The notes below the pieces were generated by a model. The model was not told the origin of the DNA and did not search any database. It was given only the letters and a program-made list of their open reading frames with translations. This document shows positions 1 through 9,313 of a DNA stretch of 64,000 bases, piece after piece (the stretch's first letter is position 1; each line of letters opens with the position of its first letter). The translations under genes and the position numbers were made by a program. The DNA lies in assembly GCF_000407485.1 (NCBI RefSeq), contig NZ_ASWD01000003.1:124001-188000 (forward strand), in the 5' to 3' direction. Source of the DNA: Enterococcus pallens ATCC BAA-351 (GTDB taxonomy: Bacteria; Bacillota; Bacilli; Lactobacillales; Enterococcaceae).

Positions 1-274
<274 letters not shown>

Positions 275-328
275 TTATTAACGGATTTCATGCATTGATT
301 CTTTTCTTAATTTATTCCATCGTCGTTG

Positions 329-342
329 TGATATCGTTACCA
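329..342. promoter_or_regulatory. LacI-family operator, copy 2
   Basis: TGATATCGTTACCA, the same motif as at 236 and 436. The three copies start 93 and 107 bp apart and fit the consensus TGATATCGWTWYCA. Confidence 0.55.
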
Positions 343-435
343 GTTTGTTTTAAAAATTTATTGCAAGACTACTCTCGCTCTATTCTATCGAATTTTCTTT
401 CCATATCTAGATTACCAAGACACTAAATATTTTTG

Positions 436-449
436 TGATATCGATTTCA
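436..449. promoter_or_regulatory. LacI-family operator, copy 3
   Basis: TGATATCGATTTCA, a near-palindrome with the central CG typical of LacI/GalR-family operators. It overlaps the predicted transcription start of the GH13 gene. Confidence 0.6.
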
Positions 450-454
450 TCTAT

Positions 455-483
455 AATGTACTATGGATTGAATAACCTGTCAA
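455..483 (-). promoter_or_regulatory. Promoter of the GH13 gene
   Basis: On the minus strand a perfect -35 TTGACA (483-478) is followed after 17 bp by TACATT (460-455). The expected start near 448 lies inside the LacI-type operator at 436-449, a normal geometry for repression. It leaves a leader of about 230 nt carrying two more operators. Confidence 0.6.
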
Positions 484-537
484 GCACTATTTAAAAAATT
501 AACCTGTCTATTTTTAGAAAACTCTCTCTTTTCTAAT

Positions 538-583
538 CAAAAAAATATCCTAACAGCTGAACTTCACAGCTGCTAGGATATTT
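538..583 (-). terminator. Terminator of the GH73-LysM gene
   Basis: Arms at 543-559 and 567-583 pair over 17 bp with one mismatch around a 7-nt loop. On the minus strand a run of seven T follows. It lies 17 bp past the stop codon at 600. Confidence 0.9.
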
Positions 584-599
584 GGATTCAATCATCATT

Positions 600-1460
600 T
601 TATACGGCTAATTGTTGACCTGGCATTAACATGGAATCCATACTTAACCCATTATTGGCTAATAATTGATCGACACTGATTCCGAAATGCTGAGCAATTG
701 CCCATAAAGAGTCGCCGTTTTGAACAGTATATGTTTGTCCGCTGGCTTGCGTGGACACCTGTGCTTGAGCTTCAGGCTGCGCTGTCGCTTGAGTTGTCTG
801 TTGCTCAGTTACTGCTGCTGTTTGAACAGCGGTTCCAGCCCCCGGTGTGTCAAAGCGCGTTAGATTATACATTTGAATCAAGGAAATTAATTTTCCTGCG
901 TAGCTTGGATCAGTTGCATAACGTCCGGTTAGATAAACCGCAGCATCTTGATAGCTTGACGTATGACTCTTCCATGCTCCAGCGTAATAAGAATTACGCA
1001 TAATATTCGCATGATCTAAAAATGATTCTTCATAGCTGCTGTAAACAGCGAAAGGTTCCGACATGGTTACCCATTGCCCGTTCAAATACTCTTGCGTATT
1101 CATGTATACGCTTGGTCCACCATTGTATTCCTTTACACCGAAAAGATTATAATATGGAGCGGCAGACAAGGTTGAAGAGCCAAATCCGGTTTCAACTAAT
1201 GCTTGAGCTACCATGATAGATGCATATAGATCGTTTGATGCGGATACTTGCATAGCTGAGGCACCAAGCTGCTCAATGAAAGCTGCCTGATTTTGTGTTT
1301 GTCCTGTTTCAGCAGCTGCTGCCTTCACAGTATTCATCCCCATAACTGCTGGTGTGACAGCCAAAGCCGTTCCCAAAACAGGCATGATTTTTTTCATTTT
1401 CTTTTGACGTTGTTGCTTCTCATATGTATGACGTTCACTACGAGTCTTAAACTGGCTCAT
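600..1460 (-). CDS. Secreted GH73 glucosaminidase with C-terminal LysM
   Basis: This 286-residue exported peptidoglycan hydrolase starts with a long basic segment and then a hydrophobic signal segment (about 25-48). A glucosaminidase (GH73) domain spans about 60-205, with the likely catalytic Glu in the AQALVETGFG block and the conserved YYNLFGVK and YLTGRYATDP blocks. A Gln/Ala/Thr-rich linker leads to one LysM module (about 243-286, TYTVQNGDSLWAIAQHFG) that binds the glycan. It would cut N-acetylglucosamine linkages during wall turnover or daughter-cell separation. The ATG has GGAGG 7 bp upstream. A second GH73 protein with a different C-terminal module is encoded at 44183-45478. Confidence 0.9.
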   Translation of the reverse strand: MSQFKTRSERHTYEKQQRQKKMKKIMPVLGTALAVTPAVMGMNTVKAAAAETGQTQNQAAFIEQLGASAMQVSASNDLYASIMVAQALVETGFGSSTLSAAPYYNLFGVKEYNGGPSVYMNTQEYLNGQWVTMSEPFAVYSSYEESFLDHANIMRNSYYAGAWKSHTSSYQDAAVYLTGRYATDPSYAGKLISLIQMYNLTRFDTPGAGTAVQTAAVTEQQTTQATAQPEAQAQVSTQASGQTYTVQNGDSLWAIAQHFGISVDQLLANNGLSMDSMLMPGQQLAV

Positions 1461-1513
1461 TTTTTACCTCCAAATATCCATTGCTTCAGTTCCTCAGATT
1501 CATTCACATTAAA

Positions 1514-1542
1514 AGTATACGCTATAATATTTTCTTAAACAA
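1514..1542 (-). promoter_or_regulatory. Promoter of the GH73-LysM gene
   Basis: On the minus strand TTGTTT (1542-1537), 17 bp and TATACT (1519-1514), about 55 bp before the start codon. Confidence 0.55.
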
Positions 1543-1594
1543 TTTAAACATAGCTTCTTCATTCATTTGTTAAGCTGGTGTAACATGCGTAACA

Positions 1595-1631
1595 CAAAAA
1601 CAAAGTGCAGAAATAAATCTCTGCACTTTGT
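1595..1631 (-). terminator. Terminator of tkt
   Basis: A perfect 12-bp stem (1600-1611 with 1620-1631) and 8-nt loop is followed on the minus strand by a T-rich tail. It lies 15 bp past the tkt stop codon. Confidence 0.9.
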
Positions 1632-1645
1632 CATTTTATTATTTT

Positions 1646-3640
1646 TTACAATTCGTTGTAAGTAGCTACTACATTATCAACTGTGAAGCCAAATTGCTCT
1701 AACACAAATCCGCCAGGAGCTGATGCGCCAAAGTGATCAATGCTGATCATTTTTCCAGCATCGCCAATGTAACGTTCCCAACCGAATGATGAAGCAGCCT
1801 CAACTGCTAGTCGCTTAGTCACAGCTTTTGGCAGGACAGTTTCTTTGTATGCTTCATCTTGCGCTTCAAATAGATCGAAGCTTGGCAATGATACCACTGA
1901 AACATCTTTTCCTTGTTCTTTCAAGACTTTTTGTGCTTCAACAGCTAAGTTCACTTCTGAACCAGTTGCAATCAAAATACCATCTGGTGTATCAGTAGCT
2001 GCTTTAGAAATAACATATCCGCCCTTAGCTACGCCTTCAGCCGCAATGTCTTTGCTGCCTGGTAAGACTGGCAGATTTTGACGGCTTAATACAAGCAAGG
2101 TTGGTTTATCAGTAGATTCTAACGCTACTTTCCACGCTGCAGAAGTTTCATTTCCGTCTGCTGGACGAATTACTTGAACATTTGGCATGCAGCGAACGCT
2201 AGCTAATTGTTCAATTGGTTCGTGAGTAGGTCCATCTTCTCCAACAGCGACTGAATCGTGAGTTAATACGTAAGTCACAGGCAAGTTTTGGATAGCTGAC
2301 ATCCGAATTGCTGGGCGAAGGTAATCAGTAAATACAAAGAATGTACCACCGTAAACGCGAGTACCACCATGCAATTGAATACCGTTCATGGCAGCAGCCA
2401 TTGCGAACTCACGAACACCAAACCAAATATTGCGGCCTTGATAAGAGCCTGGCTGGAATTCTTCTTCGTCGGCAATAGTTGTATTGTTAGAGCCAGACAA
2501 GTCAGCTGAGCCGCCCCAAACAGTCGGTACAGCTTTTGCAACTGCTTGAATAACTTCTTTACTTGATACACGGCTTGCTTGGCTTGAACCTTCTTCATAA
2601 ACTGGTAGGCTTTCTTCCCAGTTTTCTGGTAATTTGCCAGCAAAAGCGTCTTTGAATTGTTGTGCTAATTCTGGATAAGCTTTTGCATAGTCTTCAAACA
2701 TTTCATTCCATTGTGCTTCTGTTTTGGCACCTTTGTCCATCATCTCAGCTTTGAAACGTTCAGCAACTTCTTCCGGCACAGTGAAATCAGGATATTCCCA
2801 GCCGTAAATTGCTTTAGCCGCTGTAATGCCATCATCACCAATTGGTGCGCCATGGACAGCAGAAGTACCTTGTTTTGGTGCACCAAAACCAATTACAGTC
2901 TTGATTTCAATCAAGGTTGGCTTTTCAGTTTCTGCTTTTGCTTCTTCGATCGCTTTGCTGATTGCTTCTAAATCATTGCCGTCTTTTACAAGAATGTGCT
3001 GCCAGCCATAAGCTTCATAACGGGCACCAACGTTTTCAGTAAAGGCTTTGTTAGTTGGTCCATCCAATGAGATGTCATTTGAATCATATAAAACGACTAA
3101 TTTGCCAAGCTTCATATGACCAGCCATTGAGCTAGCTTCTTGAGAAACACCTTCCATCAAGTCTCCATCACCGACGATTGTGTAAGTGTAATGATCCATC
3201 ACGTTGAAGTTGTCACGATTGTAAGTAGCAGCTAAATGAGCTTCAGCCATTGCCATACCTACAGCCATTGAGATTCCTTGTCCTAATGGTCCAGTAGTTG
3301 CTTCAACCCCATCGGTATGTCCAAATTCTGGATGTCCTGGTGTTTTACTTTCCCATTGACGGAAATTCTTCAAGTCATCAATAGTTACTTGGTAACCTGC
3401 TAAGTGCAGCAAGCTGTAAAGCATTGCTGATCCATGACCTGCAGATAAGATGAAGCGGTCGCGGTTAGGCCAATTCAACGACGTAGCTGGATTCACGTTC
3501 AAATGCTTAGTCCAAAGAGCATACGCCATTGGAGCAGCCCCCATTGGCAAACCTGGATGCCCAGAGTTCGCTTTTTGAATTGCTTCAATACTTAATGTAC
3601 GGATCGTGTTAACACCTAACTGATCAATTTTATCAAACAA
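1646..3640 (-). CDS. tkt: Transketolase
   Basis: Transketolase transfers two-carbon ketol units between pentose, tetrose, hexose and triose phosphates in the non-oxidative pentose phosphate pathway, using thiamine diphosphate. The 664-residue product has the N-terminal cofactor domain ([20 protein letters not shown]), a central pyrimidine-binding domain ([16 protein letters not shown]) and the C-terminal transketolase domain. The start is TTG at 3640, giving [16 protein letters not shown]. It lies 10 bp after an AAGGAGG ribosome binding site. An upstream in-frame ATG at 3685 would put that binding site inside the gene and is rejected. Transcribed alone, with its own terminator. Confidence 0.97.
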   Translation of the reverse strand: MFDKIDQLGVNTIRTLSIEAIQKANSGHPGLPMGAAPMAYALWTKHLNVNPATSLNWPNRDRFILSAGHGSAMLYSLLHLAGYQVTIDDLKNFRQWESKTPGHPEFGHTDGVEATTGPLGQGISMAVGMAMAEAHLAATYNRDNFNVMDHYTYTIVGDGDLMEGVSQEASSMAGHMKLGKLVVLYDSNDISLDGPTNKAFTENVGARYEAYGWQHILVKDGNDLEAISKAIEEAKAETEKPTLIEIKTVIGFGAPKQGTSAVHGAPIGDDGITAAKAIYGWEYPDFTVPEEVAERFKAEMMDKGAKTEAQWNEMFEDYAKAYPELAQQFKDAFAGKLPENWEESLPVYEEGSSQASRVSSKEVIQAVAKAVPTVWGGSADLSGSNNTTIADEEEFQPGSYQGRNIWFGVREFAMAAAMNGIQLHGGTRVYGGTFFVFTDYLRPAIRMSAIQNLPVTYVLTHDSVAVGEDGPTHEPIEQLASVRCMPNVQVIRPADGNETSAAWKVALESTDKPTLLVLSRQNLPVLPGSKDIAAEGVAKGGYVISKAATDTPDGILIATGSEVNLAVEAQKVLKEQGKDVSVVSLPSFDLFEAQDEAYKETVLPKAVTKRLAVEAASSFGWERYIGDAGKMISIDHFGASAPGGFVLEQFGFTVDNVVATYNEL

Positions 3641-3738
3641 AATAATTCGTCCTCCTTTTTGGTGATAAATACTTTTATTCCACATTCATTGTAACCGATT
3701 TAGTAATCCTTTTCAATCAGAAATGACAATTATTCGAA

Positions 3739-3981
3739 TTATTTTCGATTATGCAACCCTTTTTGCTGTTGGATTTTCTTTAACTTTTCAGGGGTAACGT
3801 CTTTTCCATCTGGATCAACGATTTTCATTCCTTCAATATGGTGGCGCATGCCGCTGCGGAAAGTTGACAAGTATTCTTCTCGTAAATGTTTTTGTTCTTT
3901 TTGTTCAGCATCTGTTAAACCTTCAGCTTTTTTCTTTTTTGCCAATTCATTGATACGAGCAATTTTTTCATCCGAAATCAT
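3739..3981 (-). CDS. UPF0291/DUF896 protein, YnzC-like
   Basis: An 80-residue, highly charged helical protein with the DUF896 features: [14 protein letters not shown] near the N-terminus, [21 protein letters not shown] in the middle and a basic tail. Members are small cytoplasmic proteins of unknown function. The ATG at 3981 is chosen because GAGG lies 8 bp before it; the GTG at 3990 abuts that site. In Bacillus subtilis the homologue ynzC sits in the SOS-induced yneA operon divergent from lexA. Here it is still divergent from lexA across a shared SOS box, but the cell-division inhibitor yneA is absent. SOS control is inferred. Confidence 0.85.
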   Translation of the reverse strand: MISDEKIARINELAKKKKAEGLTDAEQKEQKHLREEYLSTFRSGMRHHIEGMKIVDPDGKDVTPEKLKKIQQQKGLHNRK

Positions 3982-4048
3982 TTTATGCACCTCGCTTCCG
4001 TTTCCTATTATACCTTAAAATACCCTAGAAAAAAAAGCGACAGAAAAG

Positions 4049-4083
4049 CGAACGCTTGTTTGATTTATCAAAATAAATATGCT
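4049..4083. promoter_or_regulatory. SOS (LexA) box and lexA promoter
   Basis: CGAACGCTTGTTTG at 4049-4062 matches the Gram-positive SOS box CGAAC-N4-GTTYG. It overlaps a plus-strand -35 (TTGTTT 4056-4061), followed after 16 bp by TATGCT (4078-4083). LexA bound here would repress lexA and could also affect the divergent DUF896 gene. Confidence 0.75.
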
Positions 4084-4115
4084 AAACTAAAAAAAAAGAA
4101 AAGAAGGTGAGCGCA

Positions 4116-4739
4116 ATGGCAAAACGAACTGAGACTAAACAATTAGAAGTTCTGCGTTTTATTCATGAACGCGTTGAAAATAAAGGGTATCCCCCAACTG
4201 TTCGTGAAATCGGTGAAGCGGTGAATCTTTCATCTACTTCCACGGTTCATGGACATTTAGCTCGTCTAGAGAAAAAAGGCTTAATTCTTCGAGATCCGAC
4301 TAAGCCTCGTGCGATCGAATTAACAATTACTGGCTTAGAAAAAATTGGTGCACAACCGCAAGTAATTCCCATGTTGGGAGTTGTTACCGCTGGTGAGCCG
4401 ATCTTAGCAGTCGAGGAAGCTTCTGACTTTTTCCCGGTACCGCCAGACCTGTCCAGTGAGGAAGGCAGCTTGTTCATGCTGACAATTCGTGGTGAAAGTA
4501 TGATAAACGCAGGAATCTATGATGGAGACCATGTCATTGTAAGAAAACAGGCTACGGCAACTAACGGTGAAATTGTTATCGCCATGACTGATGAGAATGA
4601 AGCAACCTGTAAGAGATTCTATCGTGAAGTAGACCATATTCGTTTGCAGCCTGAAAATGACCAGATGGAGCCAATTATTTTAGATAATGTTTCCATTCTT
4701 GGCAAGGTTGTCGGTTTGTATCGAAACCACATTTATTAA
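4116..4739 (+). CDS. lexA: LexA repressor
   Basis: LexA represses DNA-damage genes and is inactivated by RecA-stimulated self-cleavage. The 207-residue product has the N-terminal winged helix (about 1-70, with [10 protein letters not shown] and [17 protein letters not shown]) and the S24 peptidase domain. The cleavage site is Ala92-Gly93 (VTAGEPI) and the catalytic dyad is Ser128 (RGESM) and Lys166 (TCKRF), all intact. The ATG at 4116 has AAGAAGG upstream; the in-frame GTG at 4107 overlaps that site. The gene is autoregulated through the box at 4049. The next gene downstream carries two more SOS boxes. Confidence 0.98.
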   Translation: MAKRTETKQLEVLRFIHERVENKGYPPTVREIGEAVNLSSTSTVHGHLARLEKKGLILRDPTKPRAIELTITGLEKIGAQPQVIPMLGVVTAGEPILAVEEASDFFPVPPDLSSEEGSLFMLTIRGESMINAGIYDGDHVIVRKQATATNGEIVIAMTDENEATCKRFYREVDHIRLQPENDQMEPIILDNVSILGKVVGLYRNHIY

Positions 4740-4765
4740 TCGGATAATATCCGGTTAATTTTTTT
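4737..4765 (+). terminator. Terminator of lexA
   Basis: An inverted repeat (4737-4746 with 4748-4757) overlaps the lexA stop codon and is followed by a T run at 4759-4765. Transcription of the next gene therefore depends largely on its own promoter. Confidence 0.7.
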
Positions 4766-4766
4766 C

Positions 4767-4816
4767 TTTACAAATCGAACAAACATTCGTATAATACATA
4801 TACAAACATTTGTTCG
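4767..4816 (+). promoter_or_regulatory. Promoter with two SOS boxes
   Basis: TTTACA (4767-4772), 17 bp and a perfect TATAAT (4790-4795). One SOS-type box, CGAACAAACATTCG (4776-4789), fills the spacer exactly to the -10. A second, CAAACATTTGTTCG (4803-4816), lies 7 bp downstream of the -10. Each departs only slightly from CGAAC-N4-GTTCG. This is a textbook arrangement for tight LexA repression. Confidence 0.8.
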
Positions 4817-4842
4817 CATATTTTATTAGGGGTGAATTATTT

Positions 4843-5112
4843 ATGAAAGCAGTAAGAAGATTTGGCTTAATCATTGGTTTTTTGTTAGTTGGATTATTGA
4901 TCGGCAAACTTGGTTCCTTGGCTACGATTGTCGTCTTCTCTGGATTGTTCATCGTTTGGTTCATGCTGTGGGATGAAAAGAAATACGCCCAACAATACGA
5001 ACAGGAAGAAACTTATTGGGAAGATGACTACTACGAAGCTGTCGAACCTGAAGAGGTTTATTATATAGACTCTTACGATTATTACGATCACCACTATCAC
5101 AAATCCGCATAA
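4843..5112 (+). CDS. Small SOS-controlled membrane protein, acidic Tyr-rich tail
   Basis: I do not recognise this 89-residue protein. It starts MKAVRRFGLIIGFLLVGLLI and appears to have two membrane segments (about 7-23 and 27-43) separated by a short GKLGS turn. A C-terminal tail follows that is extremely rich in Glu, Asp and Tyr and ends in a His/Tyr cluster. The ATG at 4843 has AGGGGTG upstream; the in-frame ATG at 4810 would lie inside the second SOS box and is rejected. The promoter has two SOS boxes, so induction by DNA damage is a strong inference. By position and size it could replace YneA-type division inhibitors, but it has no LysM and no sequence resemblance to them. Confidence 0.8.
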   Translation: MKAVRRFGLIIGFLLVGLLIGKLGSLATIVVFSGLFIVWFMLWDEKKYAQQYEQEETYWEDDYYEAVEPEEVYYIDSYDYYDHHYHKSA

Positions 5113-5113
5113 A

Positions 5114-5149
5114 AAAAGGCTCGGAAATCATTCGATTTTCGAGCCTTTT
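5114..5149. terminator. Bidirectional terminator between SOS gene and apt
   Basis: A 16-bp stem (5114-5129 with 5134-5149) with a 4-nt loop, A-rich on the left and T-rich on the right. It can end transcripts from both converging genes. Confidence 0.9.
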
Positions 5150-5158
5150 GCTTTTCTC

Positions 5159-5671
5159 TTAGTAATCCATCAAAGTTAAGATATCATAGTTTTGAATCTT
5201 ATCTCTGCCGTGTAATTCCTCTAATTCAATCAAGAATGCACAGCCTACTACAATACCTCCAAGTTTTTCAACTAGTTCAATGGTTGCTTTAACTGTTCCG
5301 CCGGTTGCTAATAGGTCATCCGTTACCAACACGCGCTGACCAGGCTGAATTGCATCTTTATGGATCGATAATACATCTGTCCCGTATTCTTTTTCGTACT
5401 CAACATCAATGGTTGCTCTTGGCAATTTGTTAGGCTTACGAACTGGCGCAAAGCCTACTCCCAATTCGAAAGCTACTGGACAACCCACGATAAATCCTCG
5501 TGCTTCAGGTCCTACCACCATGTCGATTTGTTTTTTGTTGGCATATTCAACAATTTGTCTGGTTGCTTCACGGTAAGCATCTCCGTCTGCCATTAACGGT
5601 GAGATGTCACGAAAAACAATTCCTTTTTGCGGGTAATCTGGAATACTGGCAATATAATCTTTTAAATCCAT
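5159..5671 (-). CDS. apt: Adenine phosphoribosyltransferase
   Basis: Apt converts adenine and PRPP to AMP in purine salvage. The 170-residue length is typical. The type I PRTase signature [13 protein letters not shown] (PRPP-binding loop) lies at about 113-125, and GPEARGFI and the KPNKLPR flexible loop are also present. The ATG has AGGAGG 9 bp upstream, and that site overlaps the recJ stop codon. recJ and apt are therefore translationally close and almost certainly co-transcribed, as in many Firmicutes. Confidence 0.97.
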   Translation of the reverse strand: MDLKDYIASIPDYPQKGIVFRDISPLMADGDAYREATRQIVEYANKKQIDMVVGPEARGFIVGCPVAFELGVGFAPVRKPNKLPRATIDVEYEKEYGTDVLSIHKDAIQPGQRVLVTDDLLATGGTVKATIELVEKLGGIVVGCAFLIELEELHGRDKIQNYDILTLMDY

Positions 5672-5684
5672 TCTGCATTTCCTC

Positions 5685-7973
5685 CTAGCTTTTCAGCCAA
5701 TTTCTTATGGTTTGAATGTCGCTCATTAATAAAAACTCTTCACTTTCAATTTGTTTCAAGCGTTCCTTATAGCTGCTGCTTTCCTCAATGACTTGATTTT
5801 GAGGATTTGGAACGATTTCTAAAACACCGTCATCTATTGTAACAAATTTCAATTCAGAAAACACGCGAATCATAAAGACTAATAATTTTTCTGAAATTCT
5901 TAAATAATTCGAAATGTTTTTCAGTTTGTAGCGAATGTCTACTCGCTTTTGCTTGATGCAAAACTGATACAATTGTTTAAACTGCTCACGATTAGGCATA
6001 CCGTTAAGATAAGCTTCGTCAGCGCTATACAAGAACAAATATACTCGTTCAAAATCGCCATAGTTCACTAAAGATTTAATTATTTCCTGATCAGTTGGAC
6101 AGTCTACAATGACAAGCTGTCGATAGTTGGCATAATCAGAAAGATGCGCTTCCTGATAGACCTGAACCTGATGCTGCAGCGTATTGGATAGAATTTCCCG
6201 ACTCTTTTCTTGAAAAGCCAAATATAGTGTATTCGCTGATTCTAAAGGTTGATTCCAGCTGTGCTTTGCTCGGCGATCAATTACTTGAAGGCCCTCAGTT
6301 GCAAAATCAAGCAGCTTCAGTTGAATCTTTTTTTGGCCATTCCATTCATTAATCTCTAAATCACCAACAAAACGAGTATTTTCTTGCTGTAATTCTTCTG
6401 ATTTAGAACCAAAACCGAAGCCGATCACATCCAACTGCTTATCACCATTCGACAACATGAATTTTACATGCTGCTGTTCGGCTCCAATTGTTTTCAATTG
6501 CCCAACCTTTACTTCCTCCAATAGGAAATGCGGGGCTGGATTATCAGTTCCAAATGGCGCCAGCTGCTTTAGCTCTTCAACAAAAGCTAGATTCACTTCA
6601 TTAAAGGAGAGCTCCTCATCAATTGTCAGGCTAGCTCCCTCTTGCACATCGATTTGGTTCTCTGCGATATAAACAGCGATTTGCTGCTGCAATTTGGGTA
6701 AATTCTCACTAGGCAAAGTCACACCAATTGCCGCCTCATGACCGCCAAAATGTGTGAAATTCTCTCGCATTGTGGTTAACATGCCATATAAGTCCAGGGA
6801 CTCATTGCTGCGGCCCGATCCCTTGGCAGATCCATCTTCATTAATGGATAAAACAATTGCTGGTTTGCCAGTTTGTTTTAAGACATTCCCTGCTACAATC
6901 CCTAATACTCCGGGATTCCAGCCTTCTTTGGCTAAAACATGTACAGGTGCATCCTCTAAAAGCATATCGGCTGCTTCCTGAGTAATCGTTTGTACAATTG
7001 CTTTACGCTCATTGTTAATTTCATCTAGTTTTTGTGCTAATTCACGGGCATAAGCATCATCAAAGGTAGTCATTAATTCTACTGCTGGATTGGGATCACC
7101 TAAGCGTCCTATTGCATTTAAGCGTGGCCCGATTCCAAAGCCAATACTTACTTCATCCAGTTTTTGAACATCCACTCCACTGACCTTCAACAGGTGGTTT
7201 AAACCCATCCGCTGATTTTGCTTCATAATTTCCAGCCCTAGCTGAACGATTGTCCGGTTTTCGCCTGTCATTGATACTAAATCTGCAACAGTCCCAATAC
7301 AAGCTAAATCCAACAGCTCCAAAGGTGGCTCTTCTAATAAGGCAGTTGCCAGTTTAAAGGCAACGCCCGCTCCAGCCAGTTCGCCAAAAGGGTATTCTCC
7401 ATCTGGATGTCTCGGATGAACAATACAATAGGCTTCTGGTAGCACCGGCGGCATTTCATGGTGATCCGTCACAATGACATCTACCTGTTGTGAATTTGCA
7501 TAGGCAATTGCTTCATTCCCCGCAACTCCGTTATCGACCGTTACGATTAATTGAATACCTTCATTGATTTTTTCTTCAAACAGCTCTTTGTTCGGACCAT
7601 ACCCATGAATAAAACGGTTTGGCAGCACATAATGCACGTCTGCCCCCAGCATCTCAAGAGTTTCTTTCATGATTGAAGTACTGGTGATACCATCTGCATC
7701 ATAATCACCGTAAACTAGAATCGCTTCGCCTTCCATGATAGCCGCTTGAATCCGTTCAACCGCCTTATCCATGTCATGCATCAGAAAAGGATCATGCAAA
7801 TTATCGACACTGGCATAAATCATGCGTTCAAATTGCTCTTTCGTTTGAATGCCTCGCTGCCATAAAAGATTCGCGAAGGTCTGGCTATGTCCCATCCCCA
7901 TGATTTCCTCTGAGAATTCACGTGAGACAGAAGTATTTTCTTTAAGTTGCCACTTAAAGTTTGATTTTTTCAA
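5685..7973 (-). CDS. recJ: Single-stranded-DNA exonuclease RecJ
   Basis: RecJ degrades single-stranded DNA 5' to 3' in recombination and mismatch repair. The 762-residue product has the DHH domain with [19 protein letters not shown] and VTDHHEMP (manganese ligands), the DHHA1 domain with GSGRS and [10 protein letters not shown], and the long C-terminal region of the Gram-positive form. The start is TTG at 7973 (then [12 protein letters not shown]), with GGAAG 7 bp upstream. An in-frame ATG at 8048 would run back through the upstream terminator and lacks a site. Co-transcribed with apt. Confidence 0.95.
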   Translation of the reverse strand: MKKSNFKWQLKENTSVSREFSEEIMGMGHSQTFANLLWQRGIQTKEQFERMIYASVDNLHDPFLMHDMDKAVERIQAAIMEGEAILVYGDYDADGITSTSIMKETLEMLGADVHYVLPNRFIHGYGPNKELFEEKINEGIQLIVTVDNGVAGNEAIAYANSQQVDVIVTDHHEMPPVLPEAYCIVHPRHPDGEYPFGELAGAGVAFKLATALLEEPPLELLDLACIGTVADLVSMTGENRTIVQLGLEIMKQNQRMGLNHLLKVSGVDVQKLDEVSIGFGIGPRLNAIGRLGDPNPAVELMTTFDDAYARELAQKLDEINNERKAIVQTITQEAADMLLEDAPVHVLAKEGWNPGVLGIVAGNVLKQTGKPAIVLSINEDGSAKGSGRSNESLDLYGMLTTMRENFTHFGGHEAAIGVTLPSENLPKLQQQIAVYIAENQIDVQEGASLTIDEELSFNEVNLAFVEELKQLAPFGTDNPAPHFLLEEVKVGQLKTIGAEQQHVKFMLSNGDKQLDVIGFGFGSKSEELQQENTRFVGDLEINEWNGQKKIQLKLLDFATEGLQVIDRRAKHSWNQPLESANTLYLAFQEKSREILSNTLQHQVQVYQEAHLSDYANYRQLVIVDCPTDQEIIKSLVNYGDFERVYLFLYSADEAYLNGMPNREQFKQLYQFCIKQKRVDIRYKLKNISNYLRISEKLLVFMIRVFSELKFVTIDDGVLEIVPNPQNQVIEESSSYKERLKQIESEEFLLMSDIQTIRNWLKS

Positions 7974-7995
7974 AAGATCACTTCCCAACCGTATC

Positions 7996-8004
7996 AGTAT
8001 AGCA
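7996..8004 (-). promoter_or_regulatory. Extended -10 promoter of recJ-apt
   Basis: TGCTATACT on the minus strand, an extended -10 element. It lies between the terminator of the upstream gene and the recJ start. No clear -35 is visible. Confidence 0.5.
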
Positions 8005-8018
8005 AAATTTTCCAGACA

Positions 8019-8075
8019 AAAAAAGAAATGAAAGAGAATGATCCTCATTTTTTAGAGAATCATTCTCTTTCATTT
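8019..8075 (-). terminator. Terminator of the LapA-like gene
   Basis: A perfect 17-bp stem (8026-8042 with 8059-8075) that overlaps the stop codon is followed on the minus strand by a T run. It separates the rnz-SDR-lapA transcript from recJ-apt. Confidence 0.9.
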
Positions 8076-8508
8076 AATCATAGTAATCTAGTGGCGGATT
8101 GTTCGTATCATTCTTTGGTGCTTCTTCACCTGTCAACTGTTGAATCCGATTGTCTTTTTCACTCAGCAGACGTTCATATTCCGCCTTCAATGCGGCAATT
8201 TCATTTTCTTTTTCCCGCTGATAGCGTGCTTTGTCTTCTGCCAGCTTCTCTTGATTATTCGTTTCGAATTCTTCAATTTGACTTTGAAGTTGCTTCACCT
8301 GCCGTTTTTGCTGGAACATCGTTGTACTTGAGGTGAGAAAAACGACCAACGCCCCTATAATTGCAGATCCGATAATAACTAAAATCAATGGACCGTATAG
8401 TTTACTAAAGCCAAAATTCACAGGTACTTCTTGATTATTCAGCACCGCAAATATTACGATGATCAGGACGAGCAAGAATCCTAAAATAACCTTCCATTGT
8501 GTCTTCAA
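8074..8508 (-). CDS. LapA-domain (DUF1049) membrane protein
   Basis: A 144-residue protein with two membrane helices (about 5-22 and 38-58) flanking the NNQEVPVNFGF segment typical of the LapA/DUF1049 family. A long charged coiled coil (about 65-125) and a short acidic tail follow. The role is unknown in Gram-positives; in Gram-negatives relatives act with lipopolysaccharide assembly factors, which does not transfer here. The start is taken as TTG at 8508 because AAGGG lies 8 bp before it; the GTG at 8517 abuts that site. It follows the SDR gene closely. Confidence 0.8.
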   Translation of the reverse strand: MKTQWKVILGFLLVLIIVIFAVLNNQEVPVNFGFSKLYGPLILVIIGSAIIGALVVFLTSSTTMFQQKRQVKQLQSQIEEFETNNQEKLAEDKARYQREKENEIAALKAEYERLLSEKDNRIQQLTGEEAPKNDTNNPPLDYYD

Positions 8509-8519
8509 ACTGATCACCC

Positions 8520-9308
8520 TTATTTCTTATTAAATATACTGCCAGCTAAGAAATCTCCAACATGAGGGAATAACGTGTACAATCGAGCTGCTGCCTCCAT
8601 TACTCGTGGCCGGTTGATTTCTCTGGTTGGTTCACCCATCCGTTTAACGATCGCTTTTGCCAGCTTTTGCGGATCTAAAACGACACTGCCTAGATTAGCT
8701 AAATAATTGCCGCTTGGATCAGCCAAATCGAAAAAATTGGTTTCTATCGGACCTGGATTAATTGTAGTTACATATACATTTGCTGGTTTTAATTCTAAAC
8801 GAAGTGCGTTCGAAAATCCTAGTACCGCAAATTTAGTAGCAGAATAAATGGTAGATTTCGCAGTAGCCATTTTTCCAGCCATTGATGCTACATTGAAAAT
8901 ATGGCCTTGATTACGTTCGACCATACTCATGGCAATTCTTTGAGTAAAATAAATCATTCCTAAGACGTTTACTTCAAACATTTTACGTGTTGTTTCAAAA
9001 TCAATTTCAAAATAATCTTTGAACAATCCAAAGCCGGCGTTGTTGACTAAGACATCTACATTGCCAACTTCTTCTTCGATTTTTTCTAAAACACTGTCCA
9101 CACTGTCTGGATCTGAAATATCAAGTTGGAAAGCATAGGCTTCTTTTCCGCTTAACTCTTTGCAGCGTTCCTTTACTTGTCCGATTAATTGAATCCGGCG
9201 AGCGCAGGTAACGACGATTGCTCCACGTTTAGCAGCTTCATAACAAATCTGTTCGCCTAAACCAGCCGAGCCGCCGGTAACTACAACGACTTTATCAGTT
9301 AAATCCAT
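8520..9308 (-). CDS. Short-chain dehydrogenase/reductase, YqjQ-like
   Basis: A 262-residue classical SDR with the NAD(P)-binding TGGSAGLG motif, LDISDPDS, VNNAGFG and the catalytic Ser/Tyr/Lys set (VASMAG, then YSATK). The substrate cannot be told from sequence; relatives next to rnz in Firmicutes are annotated as YqjQ-type oxidoreductases. The ATG at 9308 has AAGGAG 8 bp upstream; the GTG at 9317 directly abuts it. It follows rnz with 5 bp between stop and start, so it is co-transcribed with it. Confidence 0.9.
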   Translation of the reverse strand: MDLTDKVVVVTGGSAGLGEQICYEAAKRGAIVVTCARRIQLIGQVKERCKELSGKEAYAFQLDISDPDSVDSVLEKIEEEVGNVDVLVNNAGFGLFKDYFEIDFETTRKMFEVNVLGMIYFTQRIAMSMVERNQGHIFNVASMAGKMATAKSTIYSATKFAVLGFSNALRLELKPANVYVTTINPGPIETNFFDLADPSGNYLANLGSVVLDPQKLAKAIVKRMGEPTREINRPRVMEAAARLYTLFPHVGDFLAGSIFNKK

Positions 9309-9313
9309 CTTCT

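Noticed and set aside
3641-3685. Longer transketolase start at the ATG at 3685
   Set aside because: It would encode the ribosome binding site of the TTG start, and homologues begin at MFDK.
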